From assembly GCA_004299305.1 (NCBI GenBank), contig SCPZ01000122.1, positions 1-59,545 on the forward strand: a stretch of DNA of 59,545 nucleotides. The letters are read 5' to 3'. Below the pieces are notes generated by a model. The model searched no databases. It saw only the letters and a list, made by a program, of their open reading frames with translations, and was not told the origin of the DNA. Shown piece after piece: positions 18,060 through 27,498 of the stretch. Source of the DNA: Methylobacter sp. GTDB taxonomy: Bacteria; Pseudomonadota; Gammaproteobacteria; Methylococcales; Methylomonadaceae. A program made the position numbers and the translations under genes. Position 1 is the stretch's first letter. Each line of letters opens with the position of its first letter.

Positions 18060-18596
18060 ATGACAGTCAGAAAATTTAACGATAAACAACCAAAAATCGG
18101 CAAGTCGGTTTTTATAGACGACAGCGCCGTGGTGATTGGCGACGTCAGCTTGGGCGATGATGTCTCAATATGGCCTACGACAGTGGTCAGAGGCGATGTT
18201 GAAAGCATCACTATTGGCGATGGGACCAATGTGCAGGACGGTTCTGTATTACATGTCACTCACGCCGGTAAATATACGGCTCAAGGTTATCCGTTAACGA
18301 TAGGCAAAGGCGTTACTATCGGTCATCGGGCGGTGGTTCATGCCTGCACCGTAGGCGATTATTGCCTGATCGGGATAGGCGCGATTATTATGGACGGCGC
18401 TGTTCTTGAAGATTATGTGATGCTGGGAGCGGGCGCCTTGGTTCCTCCGGGGAAAACGCTGGAAAGCGGCTATCTTTATGTGGGTGTGCCTGCCAAACAG
18501 GCCAGGCCTTTAAAGGAATCCGAAAAGGAGTTTTTGGAATATTCGTCCAGGCAATATATTCAGTTGAAAAATGAGTATTTGAATTCAGAAAAATAA
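18060..18596 (+). CDS. Gamma-class carbonic anhydrase-like protein (YrdA/PaaY type)
   Basis: This 178-residue left-handed beta-helix protein is built from hexapeptide repeats (VVIGDVSLGDDVSIWP, TIGKGVTIGHRAVVHACTVGD). The likely metal-binding His residues are seen in VLHVTHAGK and GHRAVVHAC. Family members are trimers, some with weak carbonic anhydrase activity. The physiological role in this organism is unknown. The ATG at 18060 follows GAGGATAGG. It is downstream of lptG with a 49-bp gap and directly followed by a TTTCGT inverted-repeat element. Confidence 0.85.
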   Translation: MTVRKFNDKQPKIGKSVFIDDSAVVIGDVSLGDDVSIWPTTVVRGDVESITIGDGTNVQDGSVLHVTHAGKYTAQGYPLTIGKGVTIGHRAVVHACTVGDYCLIGIGAIIMDGAVLEDYVMLGAGALVPPGKTLESGYLYVGVPAKQARPLKESEKEFLEYSSRQYIQLKNEYLNSEK

Positions 18597-18765
18597 TTTC
18601 GTCCACGAAAAGCACGAAAAACACGAAAATTTGCAAAGAGATAACACCGTTTTCTTGAGTTTAAGGAAGGACTGTAGGTCATTAGCCAAAGGGTGAATAG
18701 GAAAGTTAATACAACCACTGACTCTTTTCGTGCCTTTCGTGCCTTTCGTGCTTTTCGTGGACAAT
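18597..18765. repeat. TTTCGTCCACGAAA inverted-repeat element, copy 1
   Basis: This is a 169-bp non-coding element. The left end reads TTTCGTCCACGAAAAGCACG followed by ACACGAAA. The right end is a complementary set of TTTCGTGCC/TTTTCGTGG words ending in GGACAATTGG. The middle (ACACCGTTTTCTTGAGTTTAAGGAAGGACTGTAGG...) is shared with copy 2 at 27967-28147. It begins within the last bases of the carbonic anhydrase stop region and separates that gene from the convergent aroE. Confidence 0.82.
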
Positions 18766-18775
18766 TGGCTGTTTT

Positions 18776-19615
18776 TTATGATCGAGCTTGCCGCTCTGAA
18801 TTCAGCAGCTCAATAACTGGTTGGGTAAGGGGGCGCACGCCACGCCAGATAAAAAACGCTTCCGCCGCTTGCTCGACCAGCATTCCCAGTCCATCCAGGC
18901 TCTTTGCCGCATGATTTTCCAATCCCCAGCGCACAAAAGCTGTCGGTTCGTTGCCGTAGGCGAGGTCGTAACAGCTGCCGTTTTCAGCCAGTACACCGCT
19001 CGGCAGTGGCGGTAAACAGCCGCTCAAACTGGCTGATGTCGCGTTTAAAATCAAATCGAATTGCCGGTTTCCCAGGTCATCGAAGCCGCAACCGGTTATG
19101 GCTCCTTTATTGTGAAATTCATCGGCCAATTTGACCGCCTTATCGACGGTGCGGTTGGCGACAACCAGGGTTTGCGGGGATTGCTCAAGAATTGGGGCTA
19201 TGATGCCCCGGCTGGCGCCCCCGGCGCCCATAATCAGGATGCGGATGCCCGATAGGGCGATGGAATGGTTGCTGATTAAGTCTGTTACCAGGCCTATGCC
19301 GTCGGTATTATCGCCTAATGTAGTACCGTCCGCCTGGAGCGCAAGCGTGTTGACTGCTTTGCTCAGTTGGGCGCGCTCGGTTGTATGGTCGGCGTAGCGC
19401 CAGGCGAGTTCTTTTAGCGGTACGGTGCAATTTAAGCCCTTGCCGCCGTGGGAAAAAAACATCTCAGCGGCGGCTGCGAATTGCTCAGGAGCTACTTCCG
19501 CTGAGCTGTATTCAAGCGTCTGCCCGGTTTGCTCGGCAAAAAGCTGATGAATTCGTGGCGATTTACTGTGTTTGATGGGGAGGCCGAACACGGCGTAGCG
19601 GTCTATTAAATTCAT
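18776..19615 (-). CDS. aroE: Shikimate dehydrogenase
   Basis: This enzyme reduces 3-dehydroshikimate to shikimate with NADPH in the aromatic amino-acid pathway. Key features: an N-terminal substrate domain with IKHSKSPRIHQ (Ser-x-Ser substrate loop) and LNCTVPLKE (catalytic Lys), DNTDGIGL, and a Rossmann domain with GAGGASRG followed by the NADPH selector VANRTVDKA. It is 279 residues from the ATG at 19615, which follows AGGAGAAAA; an in-frame Met ten codons upstream lacks family similarity. The start overlaps the stop of the upstream membrane-protein gene by 4 bp, so the two are translationally coupled. Confidence 0.95.
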   Translation of the reverse strand: MNLIDRYAVFGLPIKHSKSPRIHQLFAEQTGQTLEYSSAEVAPEQFAAAAEMFFSHGGKGLNCTVPLKELAWRYADHTTERAQLSKAVNTLALQADGTTLGDNTDGIGLVTDLISNHSIALSGIRILIMGAGGASRGIIAPILEQSPQTLVVANRTVDKAVKLADEFHNKGAITGCGFDDLGNRQFDLILNATSASLSGCLPPLPSGVLAENGSCYDLAYGNEPTAFVRWGLENHAAKSLDGLGMLVEQAAEAFFIWRGVRPLTQPVIELLNSERQARS

Positions 19616-20142
19616 GATTGTTTTTTCTCCTGCCATAATTCCCATAAAATGGTTGCAGCGATAATTAAGACGGCGATACCCAGTTCTATCCAGAGAAAAT
19701 GCGGCGTATAAACGGAAACAACGGCGGCGACACCCAGGAAAAGCCCAACCATACTAAAGCGCCAGCCTACGCGCAGACCGTCAAGTATGGTTGAAAGCGA
19801 TAAAATCAGCAGGATAATCAGCCCGGCATCTTCCTCGGCTATCCGTCCTGACTGGTGGATTAAAAACGCCCCGCCAACTACCAGCAAAGATGTAGCCCAG
19901 TGCATCGACTGTTCGCGCAAAATAGTCTTGAAATCATCGCTGCGATGTTTGGATTGCAGACAGCCGATGGCTATTGCAAACAGGCCAAACAGAATCATCA
20001 TAATAAGCCAGTAACCATAGCCGTCGGCAGGCGAAAAGTCCATGATCCCGATGCCGACCAGCGACAGGATCAGCAGGAAAATCAAGATGCCTTCTTCAAT
20101 GTGAAATCTTCTTTTTTCGGTAATTCGGATGTCTTCTGACAT
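19612..20142 (-). CDS. Uncharacterised multi-pass membrane protein
   Basis: This is a 176-residue protein with a charged N-terminus (MSEDIRITEKRRFHIEEG) and about five or six hydrophobic helices. It carries no recognisable catalytic motif. The overall pattern loosely resembles HdeD/DUF308-type membrane proteins, but I cannot assign a family. It shares a TGA/ATG overlap with aroE downstream, so it is probably co-expressed with it. A role in shikimate metabolism should not be assumed from that alone. Confidence 0.7.
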   Translation of the reverse strand: MSEDIRITEKRRFHIEEGILIFLLILSLVGIGIMDFSPADGYGYWLIMMILFGLFAIAIGCLQSKHRSDDFKTILREQSMHWATSLLVVGGAFLIHQSGRIAEEDAGLIILLILSLSTILDGLRVGWRFSMVGLFLGVAAVVSVYTPHFLWIELGIAVLIIAATILWELWQEKKQS

Positions 20143-20233
20143 GAAACTGGCTCCACTTTGGTTGCTAGGTAACTCGTAAAAATAAACCCCACATTCTACA
20201 ATCTTAACTACTCAATATGGCTAATTTATAATG

Positions 20234-20392
20234 GCACACGGATGACATGGATTAGACAGATAATCACTGATAAAACTCTAAGTCATTAAAATTGTTAAAA
20301 ATCCGTTTAAATCCGTCCAATCAGTGTTATCCGTGTGCTATTTTTTAGCTGCTGAGGTTACGTATCTTATTTATTGCGAGTTGCCTTATAGT
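20234..20392. repeat. ATCCGT-type inverted repeat with GCGAGTTGCC tail
   Basis: This is the most complete copy of the family. The left arm GCACACGGATGACATGGATT and the right arm (AATCAGTGTTATCCGTGTGC) are imperfect inverted repeats around AAACTCTAAGTCATTAAAAT. The tail after 20340 (TTTTTTAGCTGCTGAGG... TTATTTATTGCGAGTTGCC) matches 85-122 closely. It fills the gap between the membrane-protein gene and the 3' end of hemB, two bases from the hemB stop. Confidence 0.85.
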
Positions 20393-20393
20393 A

Positions 20394-21431
<1,038 letters not shown>

Positions 21432-21593
21432 TTAAATCCTTGTGGAAACGTTGCCTTGCAACGGCTTTACTTTAAGTACAGGGGATTTATTGTATCAGGG
21501 AAATTACTACACTGATATTTGACAGCTGCATGGAGCATGCGTGTGGTGTACCGAAGACAAAAAGCATGCATTGGTTTAATTTTAGAGGGTCTT

Positions 21594-22238
21594 ATGAAAG
21601 CTAAACAAGTAACAGTATTCGGTTTATTTGTTGTATTACTCAGTTTACTGCCTGTTACCGGAACTATGGCAGATGATTTGTTGCCTCCGCAACAGCCGAT
21701 TCAAGTGGCTTCGGCAAAGCTACAGGAAAGATTGCAGGATAAATCGTTTACCAAAGATTTCACCAAGATTACGCAATTCGTTAACGAAGTCATTTATCCG
21801 CATACCGATTTCGACAGGATTTCGGCATTAGTGCTGGGGAAACTTTGGAAAACAGCGACTAATGATGAGCGCGAGCGTTTTAAGCATGAATTCCAAACAT
21901 TGCTGGTAAGAACCTATTCACGCGCTTTTGTAGAGTTTAACGATTGGTCTGTTCGCTTCCTGCCTATTGAAATGGAAGACGGCGCAACCAAAGCGATTGT
22001 AAAAACCGAAGTCTTGCAACCCGGCATCCAGCCTATCGGCGTTAATTACCGGATGCTGCTGAGTGACGGAGTATGGAAGGCTTACGATATTATGATCGAA
22101 GGCGTAAGCCTGGTGACCAACTATCGCAGCACCTTTACCAATGAAGTTCAAACCAAGGGTTCATTAAACGCAGTTATTGAAGGATTGGTTAAGCGTAATG
22201 CCGAAGCATTGGCGGAAAAACCTGCCGCGCATTCCTGA
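21594..22238 (+). CDS. MlaC/Ttg2D-family phospholipid-binding periplasmic protein
   Basis: This is a 214-residue periplasmic protein of the toluene-tolerance Ttg2/MlaC family, which ferries phospholipids between the membranes. A clear signal peptide begins at the Met 21594 (MKAKQVTVFGLFVVLLSLLP...GTMADD), following GAGGGTC. The mature part has the family pattern FVNEVIYPHTDFDRIS, VLGKLW, FKHEFQTLLVRTYS and IGVNYRML. The usual mlaFED/mlaB neighbours are absent, so it may instead be an HpnM-like hopanoid-associated paralogue. A stem-loop follows 34 bp downstream. Confidence 0.82.
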   Translation: MKAKQVTVFGLFVVLLSLLPVTGTMADDLLPPQQPIQVASAKLQERLQDKSFTKDFTKITQFVNEVIYPHTDFDRISALVLGKLWKTATNDERERFKHEFQTLLVRTYSRAFVEFNDWSVRFLPIEMEDGATKAIVKTEVLQPGIQPIGVNYRMLLSDGVWKAYDIMIEGVSLVTNYRSTFTNEVQTKGSLNAVIEGLVKRNAEALAEKPAAHS

Positions 22239-22272
22239 AGCATTGCGCTTACACTAAATCTACCCCCGCAAA

Positions 22273-22295
22273 GGCGCGACCGCTCAAGTCGCGCC
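22273..22295 (+). terminator. Possible terminator stem-loop after the mlaC-like gene
   Basis: This is a GC-rich perfect stem (GGCGCGAC / GTCGCGCC) with a 7-nt loop in the gap before cmoA. It lacks a following T-tract, so intrinsic termination is uncertain; it could equally be a repeat or an mRNA-stabilising structure. Confidence 0.4.
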
Positions 22296-22344
22296 ATTAC
22301 ATACCCCAGCCGTTCCGCCCTGCGCGATTTTTATTGCTTAACCC

Positions 22345-23076
22345 ATGAATTTCCCGAAAGACTCCATTTACGCCAGTCCTATTGGCGAAGTCGGTGCGTT
22401 TAAATTTGACGAAACGGTCGTCAGTGTTTTCCCTGACATGATTCAACGTTCCGTTCCCGGTTATAGCGCAATTATTTCCGCGATAGGCCTTTTGGCCGGG
22501 CGTTTTGCCCGTGAGCATAGCGTTTGTTACGATCTGGGCTGTTCTTTAGGGGCCGCAACCTTGTCGATGCGCCACCAAATTGAAGCTGAAAATTGTCGCA
22601 TCATTGCCGTCGATAATTCCCAAGCGATGGTGACGCGCTTCCAGGAAGTGCTAAAACAAGACCAGGCGCCGGTTGCCGTCGAGGTGCTGTGCGCCGATAT
22701 TCGTGAGCTTGCCATTGAAAATGCCTCAGTAGTGGTCTTAAACTTTACCTTACAGTTCATTCCGCTTGAAGACCGGCTTGGTTTCCTGCAAAAAATCTAT
22801 CAGGGATTGTTGCCCGGCGGTATTTTAATCCTGTCGGAAAAACTCAAATTCGATGATGACCGGCAGCAGGAGTTGCAGACACAAATGCATCATGTATTTA
22901 AAAAAGCGCAAGGGTACAGTGACCTGGAAATCAGCCAGAAACGCACCGCATTGGAAAATGTGTTGATTCCTGAAACCTTTGTCCAGCATCAAAACCGTTT
23001 GCGGCAAGTCGGATTCAGCAGCGCCGAAGTCTGGTTTCAATACTTCAACTTTGCCTCGATCATTGCGCTGAAATGA
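22345..23076 (+). CDS. cmoA: Carboxy-SAM synthase CmoA
   Basis: This enzyme makes carboxy-S-adenosylmethionine from SAM and prephenate, the donor for wobble uridine (cmo5U34) modification in tRNA. It is 243 residues. Visible features are FKFDETVVSVFPDMIQRSVPGY (family signature) and the SAM loop YDLGCSLGAATLS. It overlaps cmoB by 4 bp (ATGA), the standard cmoAB operon. Confidence 0.96.
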   Translation: MNFPKDSIYASPIGEVGAFKFDETVVSVFPDMIQRSVPGYSAIISAIGLLAGRFAREHSVCYDLGCSLGAATLSMRHQIEAENCRIIAVDNSQAMVTRFQEVLKQDQAPVAVEVLCADIRELAIENASVVVLNFTLQFIPLEDRLGFLQKIYQGLLPGGILILSEKLKFDDDRQQELQTQMHHVFKKAQGYSDLEISQKRTALENVLIPETFVQHQNRLRQVGFSSAEVWFQYFNFASIIALK

Positions 23077-24047
23077 TCGACTATCAACCCTTATATAACA
23101 CGCTAATCGATGCAAAAGCCGATGCCTGGGCAAAGATCTTGCCGCAGCAGCTTGAACGAGGCTTTGATCAAGCCAAACACGGCAATTTAGCGCAGTGGCA
23201 GGCGCTGGTCGATAGTGTGCCGGTATTGCCTAGCGCACACCGTGTACTGGATGCCGATGCGGTGCAGATAGGCTGTTCCGGCGACTTAAGCGACACAGCA
23301 AAAGATCGGCTTGAAAGCCAGTTAAAAGCCCTGCATCCCTGGCGCAAAGGCCCCTATAACCTATTCGGCATCAACATAGACACCGAATGGCGTTCGGACT
23401 GGAAGTGGAATCGGCTAAAGGACCATATCTCACCGCTTGAACACCGGCTGGTGCTGGATGTAGGCTGCGGCAACGGCTATCACTGCTGGCGTATGCTCGG
23501 CGCTGGCGCCAAGACAGTAGTCGGTATCGACCCCATGATGCTCAATGTCATGCAGTTTCAGTTAATCAGGAAATTGCATGGAGAAGCGCCCATCTACGTC
23601 TTGCCAATGGGCATAGAAGATCTGCCTTACGGCATGAAGGCATTTGACACGGTATTTTCGATGGGCGTGCTATACCATCGCCGTTCGCCTATCGATCATC
23701 TGATGGAATTGAGGGACTGCCTGCAACCCGGCGGCGAATTGGTGTTGGAAACCCTGATTATCGACGGCGGCTTGGGCCAAGTATTACTGCCGGAAGACCG
23801 TTACGCCAGAATGCGCAATGTCTGGTTCATACCCAGTTGCGACACCCTAATCAGCTGGTTAAAACGTTGCGGGTTTAAAAATATTCGTCTGGTTGACGTC
23901 ACCGTAACCAGCATTGAAGAACAACGGACCACCGAATGGATGAATTTTCATTCGTTGAAAGACTTTTTGGATGCAAAAAATCCGCTACTGACGTGCGAAG
24001 GCTTGCCTGCCCCGAAACGGGCTATTGTGCTTGCCAATGCGACGTAG
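23073..24047 (+). CDS. cmoB: tRNA U34 carboxymethyltransferase CmoB
   Basis: This enzyme transfers the carboxymethyl group of carboxy-SAM to 5-hydroxyuridine at tRNA position 34. It is 324 residues, full length. Motifs: WRKGPYNLFGINIDTEWRS (substrate region), the SAM-binding LDVGCGNGYHCWRM, and FSMGVLYHRRSP. Its start ATG overlaps the cmoA stop, indicating coupled translation. Confidence 0.97.
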   Translation: MIDYQPLYNTLIDAKADAWAKILPQQLERGFDQAKHGNLAQWQALVDSVPVLPSAHRVLDADAVQIGCSGDLSDTAKDRLESQLKALHPWRKGPYNLFGINIDTEWRSDWKWNRLKDHISPLEHRLVLDVGCGNGYHCWRMLGAGAKTVVGIDPMMLNVMQFQLIRKLHGEAPIYVLPMGIEDLPYGMKAFDTVFSMGVLYHRRSPIDHLMELRDCLQPGGELVLETLIIDGGLGQVLLPEDRYARMRNVWFIPSCDTLISWLKRCGFKNIRLVDVTVTSIEEQRTTEWMNFHSLKDFLDAKNPLLTCEGLPAPKRAIVLANAT

Positions 24048-24059
24048 ACCGTCCAACTA

Positions 24060-24143
24060 CCAAAAAATCGTCAGCGAAAAGCAGGCAAGACACAAAAAAC
24101 AGCCTAAAGAATTTTCTTTTCGTGGACCAACTGCGGCTTTTGG
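24060..24143. repeat. Decayed copy of the TTTCGT inverted-repeat element
   Basis: The right end (CTTTTCGTGGACCAACTGCG) is clearly related to the right ends at about 18750 and 28125. The left side (TCGTCAGCGAAAAGCAGGCA) is degenerate and the middle is shortened. It is all that lies in the 170-bp gap between cmoB and the esterase gene. Confidence 0.6.
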
Positions 24144-24220
24144 GATAATCGGCTTGTCCGAATAAACGAAGAGCTTTTGCCGCGTTTATATTCAGTCACT
24201 TAAACATAGGAAGCGCAAGT

Positions 24221-25144
24221 ATGTCATTACGTTATGTTGTTTTAATTTTTATTTTTCTTTTGGGGGCCAATAGTTGTGCCACATCTGCCGACAAGTCCAC
24301 TGAAAATAACTTTCCCCAGGCCACAAAGGGGCATAAAGAACATAAAATCCGTAATAAAGGAACGGAACAGGCCGACCACGCTGATCAAGCCAGTTCCGTC
24401 GTAGTCTATAAAACGGTAAATGCAATAAATTTAAAGCTTAACGTTTACCAACCCAGCACATCGGAACGGTCAAAAGATAAACAAACCGCTATCGTTTTTT
24501 TTCATGGCGGAGCCTGGTCCGAGGGGGCGCCGGTACAATTCCAACGGCAAGCGCTTTATCTTGCACAGCGCGGCATAGTATCAATCACGGCCGAATACAG
24601 ACTGCAAAAACTTCATGGAACCACGCCGTTTGAAGCCGTAGCCGATGCTAAATCAGCCATTCGTTGGCTTAGAGCCCATGCTGCCGATTTAAGAATCGAC
24701 CCGAATAAAATCATTGCTTCGGGCGGTTCGGCAGGCGGGCAACTTGCCGTGGCAACAGCGGTTGTTGATGGCGATAACGACCCGTCCGATAATTTGACAG
24801 TCAGCGCCACTCCCAATGCCTTGGTTTTATTTAATCCTGTTTTGGATATGCAAAGGTGGCAAAAAAAGTTTGGCGTCGATATGCAGGCTATTTCCCCATT
24901 GCAGCAATTGCATAAAGCGCTGCCGCCAACCATTATTTTTCATGGGACAAGCGACAAAGTCGCGCCTTATCCGATTACTGTAAAATTCGTCAATAAAGCG
25001 CAGTCGATTAACAGTTCTAATGTACGTTTAGTATCGTACGATAAACGGGAACACGCTTTTTATAACAAAGATGATGATGAGAACAGCGATTTCAAAACCA
25101 CATTGAAACAAACTTATGATTTTATTATGAGTCTTGGTTGGTAG
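24221..25144 (+). CDS. Lipoprotein alpha/beta-hydrolase (esterase, BD-FAE/Aes-like)
   Basis: This is a 307-residue predicted lipoprotein. The N-terminus (MSLRYVVLIFIFLLGANSCA) has a lipobox-like GANSC. Residues 20-75 form a charged, low-complexity linker, and the remainder is an alpha/beta-hydrolase. The oxyanion motif is FFHGGAW, the nucleophile elbow GGSAGG, followed by an acid (HGTSDKVAP) and the catalytic His in REHAF. It resembles carbohydrate-ester or short-chain esterases; the substrate is unknown. It is probably anchored in the outer membrane. The gene stands alone between two repeat-filled gaps. Confidence 0.82.
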   Translation: MSLRYVVLIFIFLLGANSCATSADKSTENNFPQATKGHKEHKIRNKGTEQADHADQASSVVVYKTVNAINLKLNVYQPSTSERSKDKQTAIVFFHGGAWSEGAPVQFQRQALYLAQRGIVSITAEYRLQKLHGTTPFEAVADAKSAIRWLRAHAADLRIDPNKIIASGGSAGGQLAVATAVVDGDNDPSDNLTVSATPNALVLFNPVLDMQRWQKKFGVDMQAISPLQQLHKALPPTIIFHGTSDKVAPYPITVKFVNKAQSINSSNVRLVSYDKREHAFYNKDDDENSDFKTTLKQTYDFIMSLGW

Positions 25145-25175
25145 CCTTACCACCTATCACTTTGTTTAAATAGCA

Positions 25176-25276
25176 CGTCATACCGGCATGGACTGCCGGT
25201 ATCCAGAACACATGGATGTGATCTAAGCCTTGCCATCCCTGGCTTCTGGATTCCGGCAATCCCTGCCGGAATGACG
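25176..25276. repeat. ~100-bp palindromic repeat (CGTCATACCGGCA... / ...TGCCGGAATGACG)
   Basis: The terminal arms are long and nearly complementary. The left side runs CGTCATACCGGCATGGACTG then CCGGTATCCAGAA. The right side runs TTCTGGATTCCGGCAATCCC then TGCCGGAATGACG. The short centre (CACATGGATGTGATCTAAGCC) is not paired. Repeats of this type are widespread in Proteobacteria as non-autonomous miniature elements. It lies in the 397-bp gap between the esterase and the ImmA/IrrE-like gene. Confidence 0.8.
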
Positions 25277-25365
25277 TATTGGGAATTCTCATTAAAACTG
25301 ATAGGTGTTAAGGGTTGGTAGCTAAAGAATAGACATGGAATAACTTAGGCAAGTTGCCAATAGCC

Positions 25366-25411
25366 GGAGTGCAGGCATCGCCTAAAGCACCAACAGTAGG
25401 CGCTTTAGGCG
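25366..25411. repeat. Hairpin with conserved loop ACCAACAGTAGGC, copy 1
   Basis: The 10-bp arms CGCCTAAAGC (25379-25388) and GCTTTAGGCG (25402-25411) enclose the 13-nt loop ACCAACAGTAGGC. The outer left flank GGAGTGCAGGC matches the outer arm of the copy at 35019-35083. The same loop occurs with completely different arms at 49381-49449. Confidence 0.78.
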
Positions 25412-25541
25412 GTGCAGGAGCAATTGCTCGATAGCTTTCAGAGTACATAAAGACTATAATTTGCGCCTAAATTCGGCTTTAAAATATTGCCGGCAGGGGA
25501 ATATAAACTTCAATAATCATAAACATACAGCGAGGTGAATC

Positions 25542-26546
25542 ATGACGGTAACAAATCCTCAAATGAAACGCCTGTATAGTAAGTTACAAACAGTCGGGTA
25601 CAATCCAAAATACATTAAATCGTTGCTGCCTGATTGGTGGGATAACGAAATAGCCGAAACACCCGCCGGATTACAACAAGCCAGTTTGATTTTAGGGCAA
25701 ACGTTTGGCATTCGTGCCGAAACCTTGTGGACGGAGAACGCGGAACCCGCTTTAAAATTGCCGCAAGGCATTCGTTTTAAGCACCGTGAAAATATCGCTG
25801 ATGATGATTTGAACGTTGCTTGTGCGGTAGCGCATTCACTTGCTCGTATTGTCTTAAAAGTCTTCCCTATTAAACCACGACCTGATTTTTATCTTGATGC
25901 CAGCGTATTGCGTAAGCAGCTTCTTATCGGCAAAAAATGGATTACTTTTGAGGATGTATTGACTTACTGCCTTGATCTTGGCATTCCCGTTATCCATCTC
26001 CATCATTTGCCAAAAAAAGCTAAAAAAATGGAAGGCTTGGCGTTTGAGCAAAACGGTCGTCCGGTCATTGTATTGACTCAAAATCACCCGCATGGCTACG
26101 CATTGTTCGATTTGGCGCATGAGCTAGGACATATTACTCTAGGGCATGTTACCGCCGAACATTCCATCGTCGATCAGAAAATTGATGCAGAAGCCGATGA
26201 TGAAGATGAGCGTGCAGCTAACCGTTTTGCACTGGAGCTATTAACCGGCGATCCCGAATGTAAAATTGTTCCAACGGGACGAAACCTTAATGGCGATGAA
26301 TTAGCAACCTCAGCCATACATTACGGTGAGAAAAATCAAATCGATCCGTTACACATCGTCTTAAATTATGCTTACTCAAAAAATCATTGGGGTGCAGCTA
26401 ATACCGCGATTAAGAAAATTGCCAAAAATGCGCCAACTGATCAAGAAATTCTACGCGCCGCCTTATTGCAATCGCTAGAGTTAGACGACCTGAACGAAGA
26501 TGACTACACCTTGCTACAAACCCACCTACAAGAGAAAGTTGATTGA
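25542..26546 (+). CDS. ImmA/IrrE-family metallopeptidase
   Basis: This is a 334-residue protein with a zincin active site HELGH (193-197, within LAHELGHITLGH) and a downstream acidic helix (EDERAANRFALELL) that would supply the third zinc ligand. The N-terminal ~130 residues resemble the helical N-terminal part often found before ImmA/IrrE domains in stand-alone antitoxin-like or defence-associated proteins. Such peptidases typically cleave a repressor. It overlaps the following PIN-like gene by 4 bp and lies upstream of a type III methyltransferase remnant, so it was probably a regulator or accessory of a mobile defence locus. Confidence 0.82.
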   Translation: MTVTNPQMKRLYSKLQTVGYNPKYIKSLLPDWWDNEIAETPAGLQQASLILGQTFGIRAETLWTENAEPALKLPQGIRFKHRENIADDDLNVACAVAHSLARIVLKVFPIKPRPDFYLDASVLRKQLLIGKKWITFEDVLTYCLDLGIPVIHLHHLPKKAKKMEGLAFEQNGRPVIVLTQNHPHGYALFDLAHELGHITLGHVTAEHSIVDQKIDAEADDEDERAANRFALELLTGDPECKIVPTGRNLNGDELATSAIHYGEKNQIDPLHIVLNYAYSKNHWGAANTAIKKIAKNAPTDQEILRAALLQSLELDDLNEDDYTLLQTHLQEKVD

Positions 26547-27187
26547 TCGTTCTTGCCGATAACGACATCATACTCAAGTTGGCGCAATGTGACTTGTTAG
26601 AGGTTCTACCGGATAGTCTAGGTCAGGAATGGACGGAAGTTTTTATCACCGACACGGCAAAATACCAATTGTTGCCTAAAAATCCTGTCAAAGCCCTGAG
26701 TAAATGCGGTAATGAAGAAACCCTGGCGAGGCTTACGGCTTTTCTCGAAACAACACAAACCTTACCAGCCGTTAACGATACCGCGTTATTAGCCCAACTT
26801 GAAGACATTGACGGCATAGATGGTGGCGAAAAATTCTTATTTGCCGCCGCCGTTGAAACCGAAAATCCCTTGCTGATAACTGGCGATAAAAGAGCGTTAA
26901 AGGCTTTACTGGAACATCAAGACCAATTGCCCACCGTCTTTTCAGTGCTGCAAAATGCCGTGGTTACTTTTGAAAGTGCTATTTTGTTGGCAATGCACAA
27001 ATTCGGTTTTGCTATCGTCAAACAAAAATTACTTGGCTCACCCAAGCCCGACGGCATGTTGCGGCTGGTGCTGAAAAGCGAAACCGGAGAAACAGATTTT
27101 GTAGAAGGCTTATGTTCGTTTTCCAAAGAAATCACGCCGCTCTTGGCTTTTAAACAGTATTTGCCAGTACAACTAAATCAAAACTAA
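26543..27187 (+). CDS. PIN-like domain protein paired with the ImmA/IrrE protease
   Basis: This is a 214-residue protein beginning TTG at 26543, overlapping the previous stop. The fold signature is PIN-like: an N-terminal strand with two acids (VLADNDIILKLA), a central DGIDGGEKFLFAAAV (acidic residues typical of the second metal site) and LLITGDKRALKAL (Asp in the third). It would be a metal-dependent RNase if active. Coupled translation with the protease suggests a two-gene toxin/regulator unit. The C-terminal 60 residues have no recognisable domain. Confidence 0.65.
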   Translation: MIVLADNDIILKLAQCDLLEVLPDSLGQEWTEVFITDTAKYQLLPKNPVKALSKCGNEETLARLTAFLETTQTLPAVNDTALLAQLEDIDGIDGGEKFLFAAAVETENPLLITGDKRALKALLEHQDQLPTVFSVLQNAVVTFESAILLAMHKFGFAIVKQKLLGSPKPDGMLRLVLKSETGETDFVEGLCSFSKEITPLLAFKQYLPVQLNQN

Positions 27188-27204
27188 AGGACTAAATCTA
27201 AGCC

Positions 27205-27468
27205 ATGCCCTTACTCGATTGGTTAAACAAATCGGATGCTGTGCGCACCGTGCAGAAAGTTCCTTATCGCTTGCTGGAGGCTGTGCCGGAACTTAGCGTG
27301 GGCGATACCAACACGGAAAACATGCTGATACAAGGCGATAATCTGCAAGCCTTGAAAGCGTTGTTGCCGCTGTATGCCGGTAAGGTGAAGTGCATTTATA
27401 TCGATCCGCCTTACAACACACGTTCCGCGTTCACGCATTACGACGACAACCTGGAAAACGGAACGTAA
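27205..27468 (+). pseudogene. Truncated type III restriction-modification methyltransferase (mod), 5' stump
   Basis: These are 87 codons matching the N-terminus of Mod-type adenine methyltransferases: GDNLQALKALLPLYAGK and the catalytic DPPYNT at 67-72. Full Mod proteins exceed 500 residues. Here the frame ends 15 codons after the catalytic motif in LENGT*, with only 30 bp left before the convergent uspA. The SAM-binding FxGxG motif, target-recognition region and any res partner are missing. The gene is therefore a deletion remnant, starting 17 bp after the PIN-like gene, as if all three were once one operon. Confidence 0.85.
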
Positions 27469-27498
27469 AGTCAGCTTACAACTGATGGGCTTTTATCA

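Noticed and set aside
23073-24047. tRNA genes near cmoAB or argS/leuS
   Set aside because: I looked for cloverleaf-like patterns with TTCGANNC arms and found none that I can support in the window.
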